Positions 27,009 through 34,895 of a stretch of 64,000 bases of DNA are shown in pieces. The notes under the pieces are model-generated. The model saw only the letters and a program-made list of their open reading frames with translations. It searched no databases and had not been told where the DNA came from. The position numbers and the translations under genes are program-made. Position 1 is the stretch's first letter; each line of letters begins with the position of its first letter. Source of the DNA: Bacteroidota bacterium (GTDB lineage Bacteria > Bacteroidota > Bacteroidia > Chitinophagales > Chitinophagaceae); assembly GCA_005882315.1 (NCBI GenBank), contig VBAR01000002.1, forward strand, positions 310,001-374,000. Reading direction: 5' to 3'.

Positions 27009-27911
27009 ATGTGGGAACCTTATAAAAAAGGATTCAAAGCCTACCTGCAACTGGAAAAATCCTTATCGGATAATTCAGTGGAAGCCTATCTGCGGGATAT
27101 AGAAAAGCTCACGCAGTATTTACAGGAAAAGAAAAATTTAAAATCGCCGGAAGATGTTGACTTAAAAGAACTGCAACGATTTGTAAAATGGGTATCAGAA
27201 TTAGGAATGACAGCTACTTCACAGGCACGGATCATTTCAGGTATCCGTTCATTTTATAAGTATTGCATACTTGAAAATATAAGCAAACTCGATCCTACTA
27301 TTTTATTGGAAACTCCCAAACTCAAACGGACTTTACCCGATACATTGAGTTTTGAAGAGATCGAAAAAATGATCGATGCAATTGACTTAAGCAAACCCGA
27401 AGGGGGACGCAACAAAGCAATACTGGAAACAATGTATAGTTGTGGGCTTCGTGTAAGTGAAGTGGTGAACCTTCGCATTTCTAATTTGTATACGGATATA
27501 GGATTTGTAAAAGTTGTAGGCAAGGGAAATAAAGAAAGACTCGTACCGATCGGCAGAAGCGCAGTCAAATACATTAATATTTACCGCAAGAATATCCGTG
27601 TGCATGTACAAGTCCAACGAGGAAATGAGGATATTTTATTTTTGAATAAACGGGGTACGCTATTGAGCCGCGTAATGATCTTTTATATTATCAAAGATGC
27701 AGCGAAGCTGGCGGGTATAACTAAAAATATTTCTCCGCATACATTCCGTCATTCATTTGCCACCCATCTCGTGGAAGGTGGCGCCGACCTGCGTGCAGTA
27801 CAGGAAATGCTCGGGCATGAAAGTATTACGACTACGGAAATATATACCCATCTTGATCGTAAGTTTTTAAGAAAGACATTGGAAGATTTTCATCCGGCAT
27901 TTAAAAGTTAA
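27009..27911 (+). CDS. xerD: site-specific tyrosine recombinase XerD
   Basis: A 300-residue recombinase that resolves chromosome dimers. The N-terminal SAM-like core-binding domain covers about 1-100. The catalytic set is complete: Arg148 (CGLRVSEV), Lys172 (GKGNKER), His244/Arg247 (HTFRHSFATHL), His270 (LGHES) and Tyr279 (IYTHLD). Length and motifs fit the chromosomal XerD type rather than an element integrase; no mobile-element genes are beside it. Confidence 0.93.
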   Translation: MWEPYKKGFKAYLQLEKSLSDNSVEAYLRDIEKLTQYLQEKKNLKSPEDVDLKELQRFVKWVSELGMTATSQARIISGIRSFYKYCILENISKLDPTILLETPKLKRTLPDTLSFEEIEKMIDAIDLSKPEGGRNKAILETMYSCGLRVSEVVNLRISNLYTDIGFVKVVGKGNKERLVPIGRSAVKYINIYRKNIRVHVQVQRGNEDILFLNKRGTLLSRVMIFYIIKDAAKLAGITKNISPHTFRHSFATHLVEGGADLRAVQEMLGHESITTTEIYTHLDRKFLRKTLEDFHPAFKS

Positions 27912-27947
27912 CTTAAAAAAATCAGTTATTTGTGCTAACTAAAACAA

Positions 27948-29012
27948 CTACTGAATAATGATCTTCTCAGTTAGTTTCTTACCTGATTTACGATTAATGA
28001 TCACTAAAAAATAACTTCCGGGTGAAACGGAAGGAATTGGATATTGGATTGAATTTAATTTCTCAGTAAAATTTTCCGTCTTGTGATTTACTACTTGTCC
28101 TTGCTGATTTATTAATTGGATTTCAAATTTTCCAGCTTCTGGCTTATTCCATTCAAGTGTGATGATAGTGTTTTGTGCGGCAGGGTTGGGATAGAACTTA
28201 AAATTTTTGAAAGCAGTGTCAGAAATTTGAGGAATTAAGGGTATTGGTTTTTGTTTCAGAACAGGCTTGGTTATAATTATACCCATAAAAATTTCATCAA
28301 TTGGTACCATAGTTATTAATAAATTGTTGGCATCATTAACAGGGGTCAGCTCTTTTGTTTCGTATCCGATATAAGAAACTACGAGCTTATTCCCCTCTTT
28401 CATTGTGATTTTGAATTTTCCACTTGTATCTGTTTGCGTCCTGATTTGTGTTCCTTTAACCATGATGGTTACAAACACTAATGACTCTCCTTTTTCATCT
28501 GTTACTTTTCCGGTAATAGTCTTGTTCTCTTCTATTATTGTATACACAGTATCGCCAACAATCGTATCGTTTATCAGAGGTAAGACTTCTCCATTAATAC
28601 GTTTTCCCACAGGGATACATTTTGTTGTCGCTATTGAATCAATCCCTTTTCTGTCCGAAACAATTTTAACTGTAGTCTGTCCTTTTACGGCTTTAGTTAC
28701 TTCACCCTGCGCCTTAGCTTTTGTTACTGCAAAAAATGTAGGTACTACAATGGTGAAAAAATATTTTAACCAGGGAATTCTTTTTTGTGGCACTTGCAGG
28801 TCCTGGTTAAGCTGGTCATTATTAAACCGGCCGCAAACAGAACCGGTAGAAGGTTTTTTAAAAAATGCAGCAAGCTGCTGATTATTCATCGATGTAAAAT
28901 CAACTACTTGTTTCTGGCAGGAACTGCAGAACCTGCCCTTTTCATCCGGTGTCATTTTATTCCAGTCTTCATGACAAGGTTTGGGAATCGTGAGTTGAAA
29001 TGCTTTACTCAT
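27948..29012 (-). CDS. membrane protein with Cys-rich N-terminal motif, regulatory-like domain and T9SS tail
   Basis: About 354 residues from the ATG at 29012. The first about 70 residues are polar, with KPCHEDWNKMTPDEKGRFCS, SCQKQVVDF and GSVCGRF, a cysteine module often seen at the N-terminus of Bacteroidetes envelope proteins. A membrane segment follows (WLKYFFTIVVPTFFAV). Then comes a carboxypeptidase-regulatory-like domain (ITGKVTDEKGESLVFVTIMV) and a T9SS type A-like C-terminus (FYPNPAAQNTIITLEW). A T9SS tail without an N-terminal signal peptide is odd. It starts 10 bases after the upstream gene ends, so they form an operon. Confidence 0.75.
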   Translation of the reverse strand: MSKAFQLTIPKPCHEDWNKMTPDEKGRFCSSCQKQVVDFTSMNNQQLAAFFKKPSTGSVCGRFNNDQLNQDLQVPQKRIPWLKYFFTIVVPTFFAVTKAKAQGEVTKAVKGQTTVKIVSDRKGIDSIATTKCIPVGKRINGEVLPLINDTIVGDTVYTIIEENKTITGKVTDEKGESLVFVTIMVKGTQIRTQTDTSGKFKITMKEGNKLVVSYIGYETKELTPVNDANNLLITMVPIDEIFMGIIITKPVLKQKPIPLIPQISDTAFKNFKFYPNPAAQNTIITLEWNKPEAGKFEIQLINQQGQVVNHKTENFTEKLNSIQYPIPSVSPGSYFLVIINRKSGKKLTEKIIIQ

Positions 29013-29022
29013 AACGCTGGTT

Positions 29023-29985
29023 TTATTGGATGATAATTTTTTGTTGCCCTGCTGGTTTACCGTTTTCACTAACCAGTTGTACAATATACTCAGATGCAGA
29101 AAGCCGCGAATTCAATAAAAGATTAATTGTATTTGTTTTTACGCTGGAAAATTTTTGTTGAAAAACAGTGGCGCCTGATAAAGAAAAGATCCGGACAATA
29201 AAATTGACTGAAAGATTGGCCGGCAGTTCAAGATTTATGGATGCACCACTATTAACGGGGTTTGGATATATTTTGAATGATGGCTTTTGTTTTACAGTGT
29301 CTATAATAGAGTAGTAACAGCGAATTACACTGCAACGGCATCCACATTTTATACATCGGCCTCCATCAGTTGAAACGACAATAAGCTCCTCCAGCTTGTT
29401 GATATTTTTTTCGAGAAAGATTGTTTGCATATTATACGATGATGGATTTTTGAAATAAGATTGATAAGCTTTATAACCAATAGAACTTACTTCTATATCA
29501 TAATCAATTCCCGGTTTTAATTTGTTAGTTAAAACATACCCGCTGTCATTTGCTGCAATCACCAGCGAATCATTTCTATCTTTTTGTGATTTGAATTTTA
29601 CAGTAGCACCAGGCACTATTTTTCCTCCCAGAAAATCTTTGATGATGAATTTTCTGAGTTTAGATGATTTAGTGGTGATAATGATTACTCCATTTGATGC
29701 ACGGTATCCATAAATGGCCGAGGCGGCGGCATCTTTTAAAATTTCAATTGATTCAATATCATCAGGGTTTATTTTTTTGAAACTGCCATATTCATAAGGA
29801 ATGCCATCAATAACCAGTAATGGGTCTGTCCCAATGTTTGTTTTACCGCATCTTAAGGTAATTTTTTGCTGATGTATTGTTGCTGAGTCAACCCGTTTGC
29901 AATTGGATATCACAGCAACTTTTTGCTTTTGAGAGTAACCTATCGATACATATATAAATCCAAGTGTTGTAAAAATCTTTCTCAT
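29023..29985 (-). CDS. secreted protein with TonB-plug-like domain and T9SS sorting domain
   Basis: About 320 residues from the ATG at 29985, where a signal peptide begins ([18 protein letters not shown]). A plug-type module (about 50-110: [51 protein letters not shown]) is the same fold element found in SusC-type receptors, but no barrel follows. Instead there is a short regulatory-like domain, a Cys stretch ([13 protein letters not shown]) and a T9SS type A tail ([17 protein letters not shown]). It is probably a surface or secreted protein; partner unknown. Confidence 0.75.
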   Translation of the reverse strand: MRKIFTTLGFIYVSIGYSQKQKVAVISNCKRVDSATIHQQKITLRCGKTNIGTDPLLVIDGIPYEYGSFKKINPDDIESIEILKDAAASAIYGYRASNGVIIITTKSSKLRKFIIKDFLGGKIVPGATVKFKSQKDRNDSLVIAANDSGYVLTNKLKPGIDYDIEVSSIGYKAYQSYFKNPSSYNMQTIFLEKNINKLEELIVVSTDGGRCIKCGCRCSVIRCYYSIIDTVKQKPSFKIYPNPVNSGASINLELPANLSVNFIVRIFSLSGATVFQQKFSSVKTNTINLLLNSRLSASEYIVQLVSENGKPAGQQKIIIQ

Positions 29986-30006
29986 GCAGTTTTGATTTAA
30001 GTTTTT

Positions 30007-30034
30007 AAAAAAGGACCCCGTAGACACGGGACCC
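30007..30034 (-). promoter_or_regulatory. possible leader hairpin with T-run
   Basis: On the minus strand, a stem based on CCCGT/ACGGG (30013-30034, imperfect outer pairs) is followed by TTTTTT. The T-run ends 21 bases before the start codon at 29985. It could be a leader attenuator, or a terminator shielding the operon from upstream transcription. Confidence 0.35.
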
Positions 30035-30184
30035 GTAATCGCTAACCAGCTGTAAAGCTGAAATTTTGATATTGTTACTTAACTGATGCAGTCTTTTTTA
30101 ACATTACATATGGCAGCACTAAAATTTTTCCTTCGACTTACTATTTAATAGGATTGCCTGCCTTTTCTTTTTAATTTTAGGGCA

Positions 30185-30781
30185 TTGTCTTTTTTAAAGA
30201 ACATATCACACACAGGGCTAACTGACAAAGAGTTGGTTGAGCAATACAAAACCTCTGGCGACCTGAAGGTGCTGGGCGATCTGTACCAGCGATATATGGA
30301 GCTGGTTTATGGTGTGTGCATGAAGTATTTACAAGATTCAGAAAAGGCAAAAGACAGTGTTATGCAGATATTCGAGGAGTTGGTGTTAAAATTGAAAAAG
30401 CATGAAGTGGAAAATTTCAAAAGCTGGTTGTATCAATTAGCGAAAAACTATTGCCTGATGCAGCTCCGTACGCCAAGAAATCTTAAAACAGTGGAAATAC
30501 CTGAGAGTCTTATGCAATCAGAGGAAAATGTGCATCTGAATGGTGTATTCGAGAAAGAGGAGAACTTTAAGAAACTGGAATATTGTTTGGGTACTTTAAC
30601 GGAGGAACAGCGAAATGCAGTGAAGCTATTTTACCTGGAAGGCAAATGTTATAACGAGATAGTGGAATTGACAGGTATGGAATGGAACCAGGTAAGAAGC
30701 CTGATACAGAATGGAAGGAGGAATTTGAAAATTTGTATGGAAAAATCAGTTGGCAGTCGGCAGCCAGAAGTCGGCAGTTAG
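30185..30781 (+). CDS. ECF-type RNA polymerase sigma factor
   Basis: About 198 residues from a TTG start at 30185. Region 2 is visible (LGDLYQRYMELVYGVCMKYL, then KSWLYQLAKNYCL) and region 4 helix-turn-helix (TEEQRNAVKLFYLEGKCYNE, VRSLIQNGRRNLK). It recruits RNA polymerase to a small regulon, normally held back by an anti-sigma factor; the next gene fits that role. The last nine residues (VGSRQPEVGS) come from a GTCGGCAG repeat at 30747-30783 and look like an extension. Confidence 0.88.
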   Translation: MSFLKNISHTGLTDKELVEQYKTSGDLKVLGDLYQRYMELVYGVCMKYLQDSEKAKDSVMQIFEELVLKLKKHEVENFKSWLYQLAKNYCLMQLRTPRNLKTVEIPESLMQSEENVHLNGVFEKEENFKKLEYCLGTLTEEQRNAVKLFYLEGKCYNEIVELTGMEWNQVRSLIQNGRRNLKICMEKSVGSRQPEVGS

Positions 30782-30783
30782 TA
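30747..30783. repeat. short low-complexity repeat at the end of the sigma factor gene
   Basis: AGTTGGCAGTCGGCAG followed by CCAGAAGTCGGCAGTTAG: repeats of a GTCGGCAGT-like unit. It supplies the stop codon of the sigma factor. Confidence 0.5.
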
Positions 30784-30839
30784 GCAAAGTAGGGTTCTTG
30801 TTTTTTATTTAAAGAAGTTTTTAAATTTGAATAGTATAA

Positions 30840-32324
30840 ATGGATGATAGTAATAATATAAAAAATTTTTCGGCAGCAGACATTGAACGCTATCATAAAG
30901 GTTCAATGCCGGCAGCGGAAATGCATGCATTGGAAAAAGCGGCAATGGATGATCCATTTCTTGCCGATGCATTGGATGGATATAAGATTGCCGGAAACCC
31001 TTCTGATGATCTAGAAGATATAAGAAACAGGCTTGCTGAAAGAAAAGGTGAAGCAAAGCTTGTTGTAATGAATAAGCGAAGAGGATCTTATGGGCTGCGT
31101 GTTGCGGCAATGATTGTGATAGTTGCGGGTGCCGGCATACTTGCTTACACTTTATTAAATAAAAAAGAAACAGATAACCTGGCAATTAAACAAGATAAAG
31201 CAGCTACTACGGGTACTGATTCTGTTACTCCTGCTGAAAAATCTGAACTCAAATTATTGAACACGGATAGTTTAAGGGATAGTAATAACGGTACTGCAAA
31301 TATTAAGGATACCAATTTGAATTACTATAAGAATAAAGCAGATAATGCTACTACAACTACTTTAGATACTGCAAAAAAAGATGATAAAAATATTTCACCA
31401 GCTTATGTAACCTTCGAACAGGATAGTATTCCGGCAAGGGCATTTGCCAATACAACAAAAGATCTGAGTAAAGAAAATGCAAATGTCCCAGCCCCGGTTA
31501 GTTCTGCTCCTGCTCAAGCTGAAAAATTAGAGGATAATGCAAAGAGAAAACAGGAAGCTGATGATCTGGTGGTACTTGACAAGCGACAGGCTGATAAAAA
31601 AGCAGTTGAATTTAAAAAGTCCACTGATAAACCTTCATCCGGTTATGTCGATATTAATGCACAAAGAAACCAGGGTGAAATTGCAAACAGCAGGCTCTTA
31701 AAATCGAAGCTTGACACTACCAATTACAGGAACCTGAATATTTTCCGCGGTCGTGTTACCGATGCACAGAATAATGCTATTTCATTTGCTAATGTAAATG
31801 TTCCTGAAGTGAACGTAGGTACTTACGCCGATTCGAAAGGCTATTTTACATTGGTGGCACCCGATTCGGTATTGAATGTAAATCTTCGTGCTGTTGGCTT
31901 TAATAATTCACAATTTAGATTAAGAAATGATCTTTTATCTAATCAACTTGTATTGCAGGAAGACAAGAGCATTGAAGCAATTGTAATGAGTAATGCTAAG
32001 CCCAATACTAACCGAAGCCGCACTGCCGATATGGTGCTTACAGAACCGGAACCGGATGATGGTTGGGAAAAATATGATTCTTACCTCGCAAATAATATTA
32101 ATGTACCTGAAATAAAAGAAGTGCCATTAAGGGAAAAAGAAAATGGTCGTGGGATAGTGGAACTGAGTTTTGATGTAAATAGCAATGGCGAACCAATAAA
32201 TATAAAAGTCACAAAATCACTTTGTGATAAATGCGACCAGGAAGCGATCCGCCTTGTAAAAGAAGGTCCTAAATGGAAAAAGAAGAACCGGAAAGGCAAA
32301 GCTACAGTTACGATACCTTTTTGA
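30840..32324 (+). CDS. anti-sigma-like membrane protein with regulatory and TonB C-terminal domains
   Basis: 494 residues. The cytoplasmic N-terminus (about 1-75; FSAADIERYHKGSMPAAEMH, DDPFLADALDGY) is like the anti-sigma N-terminal module of Bacteroidetes. One membrane segment follows (about 85-105, GLRVAAMIVIVAGAGILAY). After a low-complexity Asp/Lys/Thr linker comes a carboxypeptidase-regulatory-like domain (FRGRVTDAQNNAISFANVNV). A TonB-type C-terminal domain ends the protein (GIVELSFDVNSNGEPINIKV, KKKNRKGKATVTIPF). It follows the sigma factor by 58 bases, so it is the probable anti-sigma partner. Confidence 0.8.
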   Translation: MDDSNNIKNFSAADIERYHKGSMPAAEMHALEKAAMDDPFLADALDGYKIAGNPSDDLEDIRNRLAERKGEAKLVVMNKRRGSYGLRVAAMIVIVAGAGILAYTLLNKKETDNLAIKQDKAATTGTDSVTPAEKSELKLLNTDSLRDSNNGTANIKDTNLNYYKNKADNATTTTLDTAKKDDKNISPAYVTFEQDSIPARAFANTTKDLSKENANVPAPVSSAPAQAEKLEDNAKRKQEADDLVVLDKRQADKKAVEFKKSTDKPSSGYVDINAQRNQGEIANSRLLKSKLDTTNYRNLNIFRGRVTDAQNNAISFANVNVPEVNVGTYADSKGYFTLVAPDSVLNVNLRAVGFNNSQFRLRNDLLSNQLVLQEDKSIEAIVMSNAKPNTNRSRTADMVLTEPEPDDGWEKYDSYLANNINVPEIKEVPLREKENGRGIVELSFDVNSNGEPINIKVTKSLCDKCDQEAIRLVKEGPKWKKKNRKGKATVTIPF

Positions 32325-32329
32325 AATAG

Positions 32330-32472
32330 TCAGGAGTCAGGAGTTGGGAGTTAGTAGTCCGTAGCTTAAAGCCATTCGGATTTAAGTTCTGGATTTAATC
32401 TATTATTTAGCCGATTTTTCGTTTTCTGCGAATGAATCCCAACTCCTAACTAATAACTCCGAACTCTAATCT
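32330..32472. repeat. imperfect inverted repeat of GGAGTTAGGAGT-type units
   Basis: The left arm 32330-32362 (GTCAGGAGTCAGGAGTTGGG, AGTTAGTAG) is near-complementary to the right arm 32438-32472 (CCCAACTCCTAACTAATAAC, TCCGAACTC). About 75 bases separate the arms. It is of the same type as the other low-complexity spacers in this window. Confidence 0.6.
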
Positions 32473-32480
32473 CTTCTCCC

Positions 32481-32488
32481 TACCTTTG
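32481..32488 (+). promoter_or_regulatory. -7 box of the DUF2911 gene
   Basis: TACCTTTG matches TAnnTTTG, 23 bases before the ATG at 32512. Confidence 0.5.
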
Positions 32489-32511
32489 ACTTCCTTAAAA
32501 CTAAAGCTATT

Positions 32512-33348
32512 ATGAAAAAATTATTAATTGCCACAGCAGCTTTTGGAGCTGTATATTTTTCCAATGCACAAACAGTAACAACTCCACAGGCGAGCCCCAC
32601 AACTACATTAAAGCAAAATTTTGCTTTATCGAATGTTGAATTATCTTATTCACGTCCTGGAGTTAAAGGCCGTAAAGTATTCGGTGACCTGGTACCTTAT
32701 GGCAAGGTATGGCGTACCGGTGCAAACTTAGCAACCACTCTTACTTTTGGTGAAGATGTAATGATCGGTGGTACAAAAGTGCCTGCCGGCAAATATGGTT
32801 TATTGACTATTCCTGAAGCGAAGGAGTGGACTGTTATAATCTCTAAACAAACTGATGTAACAAGTCCAGATGCTTACAAGCAAGACCAGGATGTAGTAAG
32901 AGTAAAAGCAGCCGTTATGGATCTGCCATTCTCTATCGAAACATTTACAATGAGTTTTGATGATCTGAAAAGTAATAGCCTTAACCTGGGCATGATGTGG
33001 GATAAAGTATATGTTTCAATTCCGGTTACTGTGGATGTAGATAGTAAAGTAATGAAGCAGATCGATGATGCGATGAATAAGGATAATCATCCTTATTATG
33101 CCGCTGCTCAATATTATTATGACAATGGTAAAGATCTGAACAAAGCACTGGCATGGGTGAATAAAGCCATTGAGCCAATACCTAATGCACAGCCCTGGGT
33201 ACATACATTGAAGACAAGAATACTTGCAAAAATGGGTAAGAAAGAAGAAGCAAAAATCGCCGCCAATAACGCTATCAGGGTTGCGAATGAAGCCAAGTTT
33301 CCAGAGTTTGCTAAACAAAATGAAGACATTCTTAAAGAGTTGAAATAA
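32512..33348 (+). CDS. DUF2911 domain secreted protein
   Basis: 278 residues with a signal peptide (KKLLIATAAFGAVYFSNAQ) and a DUF2911 beta-sandwich (about 40-175; VELSYSRPGVKGRKVFGDLV, YGKVWRTGANLATTLTF, GKYGLLTIP). A TPR-like helical C-terminus follows (YYAAAQYYYDNGKDLNKALA). DUF2911 proteins are common periplasmic/secreted Bacteroidetes proteins without a settled role. It is followed by a strong terminator. Confidence 0.9.
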   Translation: MKKLLIATAAFGAVYFSNAQTVTTPQASPTTTLKQNFALSNVELSYSRPGVKGRKVFGDLVPYGKVWRTGANLATTLTFGEDVMIGGTKVPAGKYGLLTIPEAKEWTVIISKQTDVTSPDAYKQDQDVVRVKAAVMDLPFSIETFTMSFDDLKSNSLNLGMMWDKVYVSIPVTVDVDSKVMKQIDDAMNKDNHPYYAAAQYYYDNGKDLNKALAWVNKAIEPIPNAQPWVHTLKTRILAKMGKKEEAKIAANNAIRVANEAKFPEFAKQNEDILKELK

Positions 33349-33367
33349 TCAGTTTTAATAAAATAGT

Positions 33368-33394
33368 AAACCGGCTTAAAGAGCCGGTTTTTTT
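33368..33394 (+). terminator. terminator of the DUF2911 gene
   Basis: AAACCGGCT / AGCCGGTTT, loop TAAAG, then a T-run. Confidence 0.9.
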
Positions 33395-33485
33395 ATTTAT
33401 ACCATGGCGATTGATCTCACTTAATTGCTTAAAATTAGGGTCGCATTTTAGGGCATTTAAATTTTATACTTAACGTTTTCCCATT

Positions 33486-33493
33486 TACATTTG
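33486..33493 (+). promoter_or_regulatory. -7 box of tRNA-Leu
   Basis: TACATTTG matches TAnnTTTG, 9 bases before the mature tRNA 5' end. No well-placed -33 TTG is seen. Confidence 0.5.
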
Positions 33494-33502
33494 CAGCCCC
33501 AT

Positions 33503-33586
33503 GCCCGGGTGGCGGAATTGGTAGACGCAGCAGACTCAAAATCTGCCGTTCGCAAGGATGTGCTGGTTCGATTCCAGTCTCGGGCA
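33503..33586 (+). tRNA. tRNA-Leu (anticodon CAA)
   Basis: An 84-nt class II tRNA. The acceptor GCCCGGG pairs with CTCGGGC (33579-33585), discriminator A. The anticodon stem is GCAGA/TCTGC with loop CTCAAAA. There is a long variable arm, and the T-arm is GCTGG/CCAGT around TTCGATT. It is the likely integration target of the mobile element whose integrase begins 161 bases downstream. Confidence 0.96.
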
Positions 33587-33592
33587 CTGAAT

Positions 33593-33637
33593 AACTCTGC
33601 AAAGCTTTAGTAAAAAGCAAATTGCAGAGTTTTTTCG
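33593..33637 (+). terminator. terminator of tRNA-Leu
   Basis: AACTCTGCAA / TTGCAGAGTT with an inner GCTTT/AAAGC pairing, followed by TTTTT. If the attachment core is the tRNA 3' end, this hairpin belongs to the element. Confidence 0.8.
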
Positions 33638-33680
33638 TTTAGAGTTGTTCACAAACCTACACTTCCATTCGCTTTTTACC

Positions 33681-33723
33681 GGCGATTACGGCATACAAAT
33701 GGCGGACATTACGGCGGACAAAA
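33681..33723. repeat. imperfect direct repeats before the integrase gene
   Basis: GGCGATTACGGCATACAAA (33681-33699) and GGCGGACATTACGGC/GGACAAA (33701-33722) repeat the same pattern back to back. Their position between the tRNA and the integrase start fits arm-type integrase binding sites (inference). Confidence 0.4.
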
Positions 33724-33747
33724 TTTTTCACTAAAAAATTTAAGATT

Positions 33748-34806
33748 ATGTCAATCGTAATTACAAAGAATGTTTCTCGTAACAGAAAAAAGACATGGTA
33801 TACATTGGAATGGGGTAAGGCCGCAGGTCAAAGGATTGCTACCGGCATTTTTACGTATAACAATCCAAAGGACTTGATAGAAAAAAACCACAATAAGGAA
33901 TCACTTGCAATACTCAAGACCAAACAAGCTCATATGATTCTTGAAAATCAGGCCATCGGTAGTGGGTATATTCCAAAACATAAACTGAAGACCAATTTCC
34001 TGGAGTACTATGAGGAATATGTAAAGACAAATTCAAGAACCGGAAGCAGGCATTTGCTTTGTAGTCTTGCTTATTTCAAAGAATTCATGAACAAAGATTA
34101 TGTTGCTCCTATTGAAATTACCGAAACTGTTTGTGAAAGATTCAGGAGTTACTTGCTGCAAAAACTTAACGGTGAAACGCCTGCTGACTATTTTTATAAA
34201 TTCAAAAAAGTTTTGAAAGCAGCAAAGGCAGACGGATATTTTATTAATAGCCCTGCTGAAATGATAAAGGCTAAAGTGAAGCCAAATAAAAAAAAGAAAG
34301 AATTGTTAGAACCAGATGAATATATTCAGCTGATTAAAACGCCTTGTACTAACTATGAAGTTAAAAAGGCTTTTGTTTGTTCTCTTTACCAGGGACTCAG
34401 ATGGTGCGATGTGAAACCTTTGGAATGGGAATCGATTCGAATAGAATCAATTATGGTTACGCAGGAAAAAACCAAAGTACTTGTAGAAATTCCATTACAT
34501 AATATTACAAAGTTGATCATTGGAAAACCAAAGACGGGACTTGTATTCCATCTTCCCAGTAGTAACGCGGCAAATAAAATATTAAAAAAATGGTGTGAAG
34601 ATGCAGGATTGGAAAAACATATTACCTGGCATTGCGCGCGACTGAGCTTTTCTGTTTTGTTGCAAGATGAAGGCGTAAATTCTGCAACAGTTGCGGGAAT
34701 GTTAGGTCATACATCAACAAAGTATGTTGAGACTGTTTATCAGCGATACAGGGTACATATAGGCAGGAAAGCAATTCAAAAATTGCCAAGTACGGAACTC
34801 AATTAA
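33748..34806 (+). CDS. tyrosine integrase of the mobile element
   Basis: A 352-residue integrase. It has an N-terminal arm-binding region, a SAM-like domain (about 80-165; FLEYYEEYVKTNSRTGSRHL) and a catalytic domain with Arg218 (YQGLRWCDVK), His295/Arg298 (WHCARLSFSV), His321 (LGHTSTKY) and Tyr331 (VYQRY). Layout and neighbour (tRNA-Leu) identify it as the element's integrase, distinct from XerD at 27009. The gene points into the element and is convergent with mobC. Confidence 0.92.
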   Translation: MSIVITKNVSRNRKKTWYTLEWGKAAGQRIATGIFTYNNPKDLIEKNHNKESLAILKTKQAHMILENQAIGSGYIPKHKLKTNFLEYYEEYVKTNSRTGSRHLLCSLAYFKEFMNKDYVAPIEITETVCERFRSYLLQKLNGETPADYFYKFKKVLKAAKADGYFINSPAEMIKAKVKPNKKKKELLEPDEYIQLIKTPCTNYEVKKAFVCSLYQGLRWCDVKPLEWESIRIESIMVTQEKTKVLVEIPLHNITKLIIGKPKTGLVFHLPSSNAANKILKKWCEDAGLEKHITWHCARLSFSVLLQDEGVNSATVAGMLGHTSTKYVETVYQRYRVHIGRKAIQKLPSTELN

Positions 34807-34850
34807 ATATTTTTAAGTGCTCTCACTGAAGATCTGGTGCGTCGTGATTT

Positions 34851-34895
34851 GGAAAGCAAAAGAGTTGCTGTTATTTTTTTATAATAACGCTTTCC
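34851..34895. terminator. bidirectional hairpin between integrase and mobC
   Basis: Outer stem GGAAAGC/GCTTTCC and inner stem GTTAT/ATAAC around T-rich bases; it overlaps the mobC stop codon at 34871. Confidence 0.55.

Noticed and set aside
27009-27911. XerD as integrase of a second mobile element
   Set aside because: Length and motifs fit the chromosomal XerD and there are no tRNA, repeats or mobility genes beside it.
28405-28881. 158-codon plus-strand frame
   Set aside because: It lies antisense inside the well-supported 27948-29012 gene and its protein has no domain features.
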